From Synergistota bacterium (GTDB lineage Bacteria; Synergistota; Synergistia; Synergistales; Synergistaceae): a DNA stretch of 64,000 nt. The position numbers were made by a program, and so were the translations under genes. Below, piece after piece: positions 59,990-64,000 of this stretch. Every line of letters begins with the position of its first letter. Position 1 is the stretch's first letter. The stretch is from positions 3,533 to 67,532 of the forward strand of contig JAEXGR010000016.1 of assembly GCA_023450745.1 (NCBI GenBank), read 5' to 3'. Below the pieces are notes generated by a model. That model was not told the DNA's origin and did no database searches. It saw only the letters and a program-made list of their open reading frames with translations.

Positions 59990-60685
59990 CTAGAACTCAA
60001 GCGTCTGGCCGGGCGCCAGAATCACGATCTCCGTCCCGAGCAGGTCCGCCTCGGCGACCGCCATTGAGAAGGCTTCGGGGTCGGCCTGAATTTTCGGGAA
60101 GGTGTCGTAGTGCATCGGGACCGCCTTTATCGGATGGATGAAGTCCACGGCGCGCGCCGCGTCCGCGATGTCCATCGTGAAATAGCCGCCGATCGGCAGG
60201 CAGGCGACGTCGATCTTTTCCGCCTCGAGCAGTTTCATTTCCATCGTCAGCCCCGTGTCTCCCGCGTGATAGACCTTTTTGCCGTCCACCTCGATGACGA
60301 AGCCGCAGGCGATGCCGCCGTAGCGCGTCTCACCGTTCTCAATGATGGGGTCGCCGTGCCACGCGGGCGTCAGTTTCACTTTGCCGAAGGGAAAGGGCGC
60401 ACGTCCGCCGATGTGCATCCCCTCGGTCTTGACGCCTTTCGCGGCGAGCCAGGCCGCCGTCTCGTTGCAGGTAAAGACGGTCGCCCCCGTGCGCAGGGCG
60501 ATCTCGACAGTGTCGCCAAGGTGATCGCCGTGCGTATGGGTAAGGAATATCGCATTTACGTCTGTAAAGTCCGCCGCCTTTGCCGCGGCTTTGGGATTGC
60601 CTGTAAGAAAGGGGTCGATAAGCCCTTTGAGTCCCGTGCCTTCGATGTAAAACGCGCTGTGCCCAAGATAACGAAGTTTCGGCAT
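59990..60685 (-). CDS. Metal-dependent hydrolase, UPF0173 (metallo-beta-lactamase fold)
   Basis: Protein of 231 residues. LTHTHGDHLGDT near residue 50 is the HxHxDH metal motif, VYHAGDTGLT carries the bridging Asp, and VPMHYDTFP provides the last His. The group resembles UlaG-like lactonases; the substrate is unknown. The ATG has GGAGG 9 bases upstream. No promoter was clearly read in the 206-base gap to aspS. Confidence 0.92.
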   Translation of the reverse strand: MPKLRYLGHSAFYIEGTGLKGLIDPFLTGNPKAAAKAADFTDVNAIFLTHTHGDHLGDTVEIALRTGATVFTCNETAAWLAAKGVKTEGMHIGGRAPFPFGKVKLTPAWHGDPIIENGETRYGGIACGFVIEVDGKKVYHAGDTGLTMEMKLLEAEKIDVACLPIGGYFTMDIADAARAVDFIHPIKAVPMHYDTFPKIQADPEAFSMAVAEADLLGTEIVILAPGQTLEF

Positions 60686-60822
60686 ATTTTATACCTCCAT
60701 GTACTGAATTTATTTTTAGCTGCCATCACTTAATTATTATAAGATATCTCAATAAAAAATAAATATGGTATTTGCGGAGAGGAAAATCTTGAGCCATTGC
60801 GTATTTGACGGAAGACGCGGGG

Positions 60823-60866
60823 CGGAAAAACCACGGAAGTCCGCCGCGCGACGCGGCGGACTTCCG
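60823..60866 (-). terminator. Terminator of the hisS-aspS operon
   Basis: A 15-bp perfect stem (60834-60848 with 60852-60866) with a 3-base loop, then TTTTT on the minus strand, 25 bases after the aspS stop. Confidence 0.88.
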
Positions 60867-60891
60867 TTATGTCCTATCTCTGGCCGGGGCT

Positions 60892-62679
60892 TTACACAAG
60901 CGGCTCGATCGTCTTTATCGAAAGCTCGTCAAGCTGCTTCGTCTCCACCTCGGAGGGAGCGTCCGTCATCGGGCACTGGGCCTTCTGATTTTTCGGGAAG
61001 GCCATCACGTCGCGGATCGACTTGCTGCCCGTCATCAGCATTACGAGGCGGTCAAGGCCGATGGCGAGTCCGCCGTGCGGCGGCGTGCCGTAGCTCAAAC
61101 CCTCGAGCAGGAAGCCGAAACGCTCCTTCGCCGCCTCCGGCGTGAAGTTCAGCGCCTGGAAGGCTTTCTGCTGCATCTCTGGGTTGTGTATCCTTATCGA
61201 ACCGCCGCCGAGCTCCGTGCCGTTAAGGACAACGTCGTAGGCGCGGGAGCGCACCTTGCCGGGGTCGGTGAGCAGGTAGTCCATGTCTTCGTTCATCGGC
61301 GCGGTGAAGGGATGGTGGACGGCGGTGTAACGGCCCGTCTCGTCGTCCCACTCAAAGAGCGGAAACTCCGTCACCCAGAGGAAGCGGAAGCCCTCTTCCA
61401 CCATGCCGCGTTCGCGTCCGAGTTCAAGGCGTATCTGCCCCAGGATCTCGCAGGCCTTACGCCAGTTCTCGTCGGCCATGATGAAGAGCGCGTCGCCGTT
61501 TTCGATCCCCGCAAGCTCTTTCAGCTTCGCGATGCGGCCCTCGTCCAGGAATTTCACGAGCGGCCCCTTGAGCTCGCCCTCCTTGACCTGGAAATTCGCC
61601 ATGCCCTTCGCGCCGAGCGCCTTGGCGCGAGCCTCAAGGTCCGAGAGCTCTTTGCGCGAGAGCGACGCGCCTCCTGGCAGGCGCAGCCCTTTGATCGTAC
61701 CGCCGCCCGCTGCGAGCGCCGCGAAGGGGTTCTCGCCGCCCGCGAACACCTCTTCGAGGCTCACCATCTCCATCGGGATGCGCATGTCGGGCTTGTCGGC
61801 GCCGTACTTGTTCATCGCCTCGTTCCAGGTCATGCGCAGGAAGGGGGTCTTTACCTCCGCGCCTTTAATATCTTTGAAGAGCCCCGCGAGATAGTTCTCG
61901 ACGAGCCTCATGATATCCTCTTCGGTGATGAAGCTCATCTCAAGGTCTATCTGGGTGAATTCCGGCTGACGGTCTGCGCGGAGGTCCTCGTCGCGGAAAC
62001 ACTTGACGATCTGCATATAGCGGTCACAGCCGCTGACCATCAGCAGCTGCTTGAAAAGCTGCGGCGACTGCGGCAGCGCGTAAAACTTGCCGGGGTTGAC
62101 GCGGCTCGGCACAAGATAATCGCGCGCACCCTCCGGCGTAGACTTCGTAAGCATCGGCGTCTCGACCTCGATAAAGCCGTTATCGCCGAAATAATTGCGC
62201 GTGTAGCGCGTCACCTCGTGGCGCGTCCTGAGATTCGCCTGCATCGACTCGCGGCGCAGATCAAGATAGCGGTACTTCATGCGCAGATCTTCGTTGACGC
62301 TGTCGGCGTTATCCAGCTCGAAGGGGATCAGCTTCGCCGGCGCGAGCACGATAAAGTCGTCGACCAACAGCTCGACGGCTCCCGTCGCAAGCTCGGGATT
62401 CTCCGTACCCTCGGGACGGCGGCGCAGCCTGCCCTTCACGGCGAGCACATACTCGCTGCGCAGCGCGCCCGCGCGTTCGTGCGCCTCGGCGTTCAGCTCG
62501 GGGTTGAAAACAACCTGCGTCACGCCCGTCTTGTCCCACAGCTCGATAAAAATTATCCCGCCAAGGTCGCGGCGGCACCTGAGCCAGCCGTTAAGTACAG
62601 TCTCTTTTCCTGCGTCCTCAAGGCGCGGAGCCCCGCAATACATGGTTCTCTGCCAGGAGGCGTCATAATGTCGGTCCAT
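60892..62679 (-). CDS. aspS: Aspartyl-tRNA synthetase
   Basis: Class II synthetase of 595 residues, the bacterial length with the GAD insertion. N-terminal OB-fold anticodon domain (about 1-110); motif 2 at FRDEDLRADRQPEFTQIDLEMSF; QSPQLFKQLL in the Asp-binding pocket; motif 3 GLAIGLDRLVML near residue 535. It charges tRNA-Asp and, in species lacking AsnRS, may also charge tRNA-Asn. It starts 36 bases after the hisS stop, so the two are cotranscribed. Confidence 0.96.
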   Translation of the reverse strand: MDRHYDASWQRTMYCGAPRLEDAGKETVLNGWLRCRRDLGGIIFIELWDKTGVTQVVFNPELNAEAHERAGALRSEYVLAVKGRLRRRPEGTENPELATGAVELLVDDFIVLAPAKLIPFELDNADSVNEDLRMKYRYLDLRRESMQANLRTRHEVTRYTRNYFGDNGFIEVETPMLTKSTPEGARDYLVPSRVNPGKFYALPQSPQLFKQLLMVSGCDRYMQIVKCFRDEDLRADRQPEFTQIDLEMSFITEEDIMRLVENYLAGLFKDIKGAEVKTPFLRMTWNEAMNKYGADKPDMRIPMEMVSLEEVFAGGENPFAALAAGGGTIKGLRLPGGASLSRKELSDLEARAKALGAKGMANFQVKEGELKGPLVKFLDEGRIAKLKELAGIENGDALFIMADENWRKACEILGQIRLELGRERGMVEEGFRFLWVTEFPLFEWDDETGRYTAVHHPFTAPMNEDMDYLLTDPGKVRSRAYDVVLNGTELGGGSIRIHNPEMQQKAFQALNFTPEAAKERFGFLLEGLSYGTPPHGGLAIGLDRLVMLMTGSKSIRDVMAFPKNQKAQCPMTDAPSEVETKQLDELSIKTIEPLV

Positions 62680-62715
62680 CGGTCATCCCTCTTTATCTGA
62701 AAATATTCTCTATGA

Positions 62716-63966
62716 TTATTTAAGCTTATTGACGATCTGCTCCACCGTCAGCTCTTCCTGCACGCCCTCTTTAAGATCCTTCAGAGTGACGACGCCCCTC
62801 TCCACCTCGCTCATGCCGAGGATACAGGCGTACTCCGCGGAGGCGCCCGCCGTCTTCATCTGCCCCTTCATCGCCCTGCCCATATAATCCATATCTGCGG
62901 AGATGCGGTTCATGCGCAGCGTGCGCATCAGGTTCATCGCATCAAGACGCGCGTCGGGCTCGGCGGCCACCACATAGACCTTATTCTCCGGCTTCCTGCC
63001 GAAAGAGCAGCCCTGCGCCTCCATCGTGAGGATAACGCGCTCAATGCCGGAGGCAAAACCGACGCCCGGCACATGGGGTCCGCCGATCGCCTCGGCGAGA
63101 TTGTCATAACGCCCGCCGCCGCAGACCGCGTTCTGCGAGCCGAGATCGCCGGAAAGAATCTCATAGGCCGTCTTCGTATAATAATCCAGGCCGCGCACAA
63201 GTCGCTTGTCATGCTTGACCACCGCGCCGATCTTATCCAGGCCGCGCTGCAGCTGCTCAAAGTGCTCCTTGCACTCGTCGCAGAGGTGATCCATCACCGA
63301 GGGCGCGCCCTCCGTAATCTCCTTGCATATCGGGCTCTTACAGTCCAGAATCCGCAGCGGATTACGGTCAAAGCGGCTCTTGCAGGAATCGCAGAGCTCG
63401 TCGAAACGCGGCCTCAGATACTCCTGCAACGCCTTGCGGTAGACCGGACGGCACTTGGGACAGCCGACCGAATTAAGCACCACCTGCAAATTCGAGAGAC
63501 CGAGACGGCGGTAAAGCTCCATCGAAAAATCGATCACCTCGAGATCCACAAAGGCGTCCTGCGCGCCGAGCGCCTCGATGTCGAGCTGCACAAACTGGCG
63601 GTAACGCCCCTTCTGCGGACGCTCATAACGGAACATCGGGCCGATGCTCCAGAGCTTCGCGGGCTGCGTACCCTTATTCATCTCATTTTCCAGATAAGAG
63701 CGCACCATCGAAGCGGTCAGCTCCGGGCGCAGGGTAATGCTGCGGCCACCCTTGTCCGTGAAGGTGTACATCTCCTTCTCGACGACGTCAGTCGTCTCGC
63801 CGACTCCGCGGCAGAAAAGCTCCGTATGCTCGAAGATGGGAAGATGTACCTCTCTATATCCATAATCATCCGCAACATTGCGGCACATCTGCGTTACATA
63901 GGCCCACTTCCAAGACTCGTCGCCAAGTATGTCCCTTGTTCCACGCGGCGCCTTGACTGCTTCCAT
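62716..63966 (-). CDS. hisS: Histidyl-tRNA synthetase
   Basis: Class II synthetase of 416 residues. It opens with the HisRS signature APRGTRDILGDE; motif 2 is MFRYERPQKGRYRQFVQLD; HisA motif LVRGLDYYTKTAYEI near residue 250; and motif 3 PGVGFASGIERVIL. Between them a segment with CPKC and several CxxC-like pairs (CDSC, CDEC) may bind zinc. The C-terminal anticodon domain follows. The start ATG 63966 has GGAGGCGG 8 bases upstream. First gene of hisS-aspS on the minus strand. Confidence 0.96.
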   Translation of the reverse strand: MEAVKAPRGTRDILGDESWKWAYVTQMCRNVADDYGYREVHLPIFEHTELFCRGVGETTDVVEKEMYTFTDKGGRSITLRPELTASMVRSYLENEMNKGTQPAKLWSIGPMFRYERPQKGRYRQFVQLDIEALGAQDAFVDLEVIDFSMELYRRLGLSNLQVVLNSVGCPKCRPVYRKALQEYLRPRFDELCDSCKSRFDRNPLRILDCKSPICKEITEGAPSVMDHLCDECKEHFEQLQRGLDKIGAVVKHDKRLVRGLDYYTKTAYEILSGDLGSQNAVCGGGRYDNLAEAIGGPHVPGVGFASGIERVILTMEAQGCSFGRKPENKVYVVAAEPDARLDAMNLMRTLRMNRISADMDYMGRAMKGQMKTAGASAEYACILGMSEVERGVVTLKDLKEGVQEELTVEQIVNKLK

Positions 63967-64000
63967 CCCAACCGCCTCCCGGTAAGTTTTTGATTGACCA

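Noticed and set aside
60805..62700. Long frame antisense to aspS, and similar frames opposite other genes (e.g. 9452-10918)
   Set aside because: GC-rich codon use keeps antisense frames open; the sense strands encode clear conserved proteins.

Overview
The window is a GC-rich bacterial chromosome segment, most likely from a Synergistota species and probably Cloacibacillus-like. The best marker is the C-terminus of the large surface protein at 5013-7388: a Gly/Ser/Cys stretch, a hydrophobic helix and a Lys tail, which matches the Synergist-CTERM sorting signal. The gene content suits an anaerobic amino-acid and peptide fermenter: ABC peptide uptake, several M20 peptidases, TRAP and Na+-coupled transporters, many PLP aminotransferases, two glycyl radical enzymes and an Fe-S assembly operon. 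No tRNA, rRNA, CRISPR array, prophage or intact insertion sequence was seen. Species assignment is inference.

Layout. 1-4300: end of an iscS-iscU-MOSC operon, a His-rich metal P-type ATPase and a double-Mop molybdate-binding protein. 4300-7470: a GEMM-I (c-di-GMP) riboswitch with a terminator, then a 19-unit GA repeat, then the beta-helix/Big_2/Synergist-CTERM surface protein. 7470-8120: intergenic repeats. 8121-12735: Mrp/NBP35 ATPase, an ArsC/Spx-like gene with an in-frame UGA at its catalytic Cys position (probable selenoprotein), an AbgA-like amidohydrolase, and an Lrp regulator overlapping an aminotransferase. 12791-19289 (minus): a four-gene operon of two glycyl radical enzymes and two different activases. 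19442-27714: EamA transporter, FadR-type GntR regulator, and a five-gene peptide ABC operon. 28074-34746: a saccharopine-dehydrogenase-like gene, then alanine symporter, ppnP, dipeptidase, MFS and proC. 34966-40700 (minus): Na+:solute symporter, divergent ureohydrolase, nitrilase, PucR-type regulator and an M20 protein with altered metal ligands. 41024-44370: acetyltransferase, a large nested palindrome, a repeat-rich gap, a solitary Wzz protein, an XRE regulator and an msrB fragment. 44370-57451: two aminotransferases, two paralogous D-aminoacylases around a TRAP transporter, SDR, 2-hydroxyacid dehydrogenase, LysR and a FAH-family hydrolase. 57568-64000: exported MsrA-MsrB, a decayed membrane gene, nitroreductase, UPF0173 hydrolase, aspS and hisS.

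How it may work together. An 11-base palindrome, TGGTATTACCA or a close variant, lies 24-28 bases downstream of a strong -10 in front of the glycyl-radical operon, the peptide ABC operon and the saccharopine-dehydrogenase-like gene. Looser copies lie between the EamA and GntR genes. This predicts a local regulon under the GntR protein at 20453. A second shared element, GTCAAAGAC, occurs in three intergenic regions around the LysR gene at 55406 and suggests a small LysR regulon. The most notable single observations are the UGA-containing ArsC-like gene and the c-di-GMP riboswitch plus GA-repeat leader of the surface protein.
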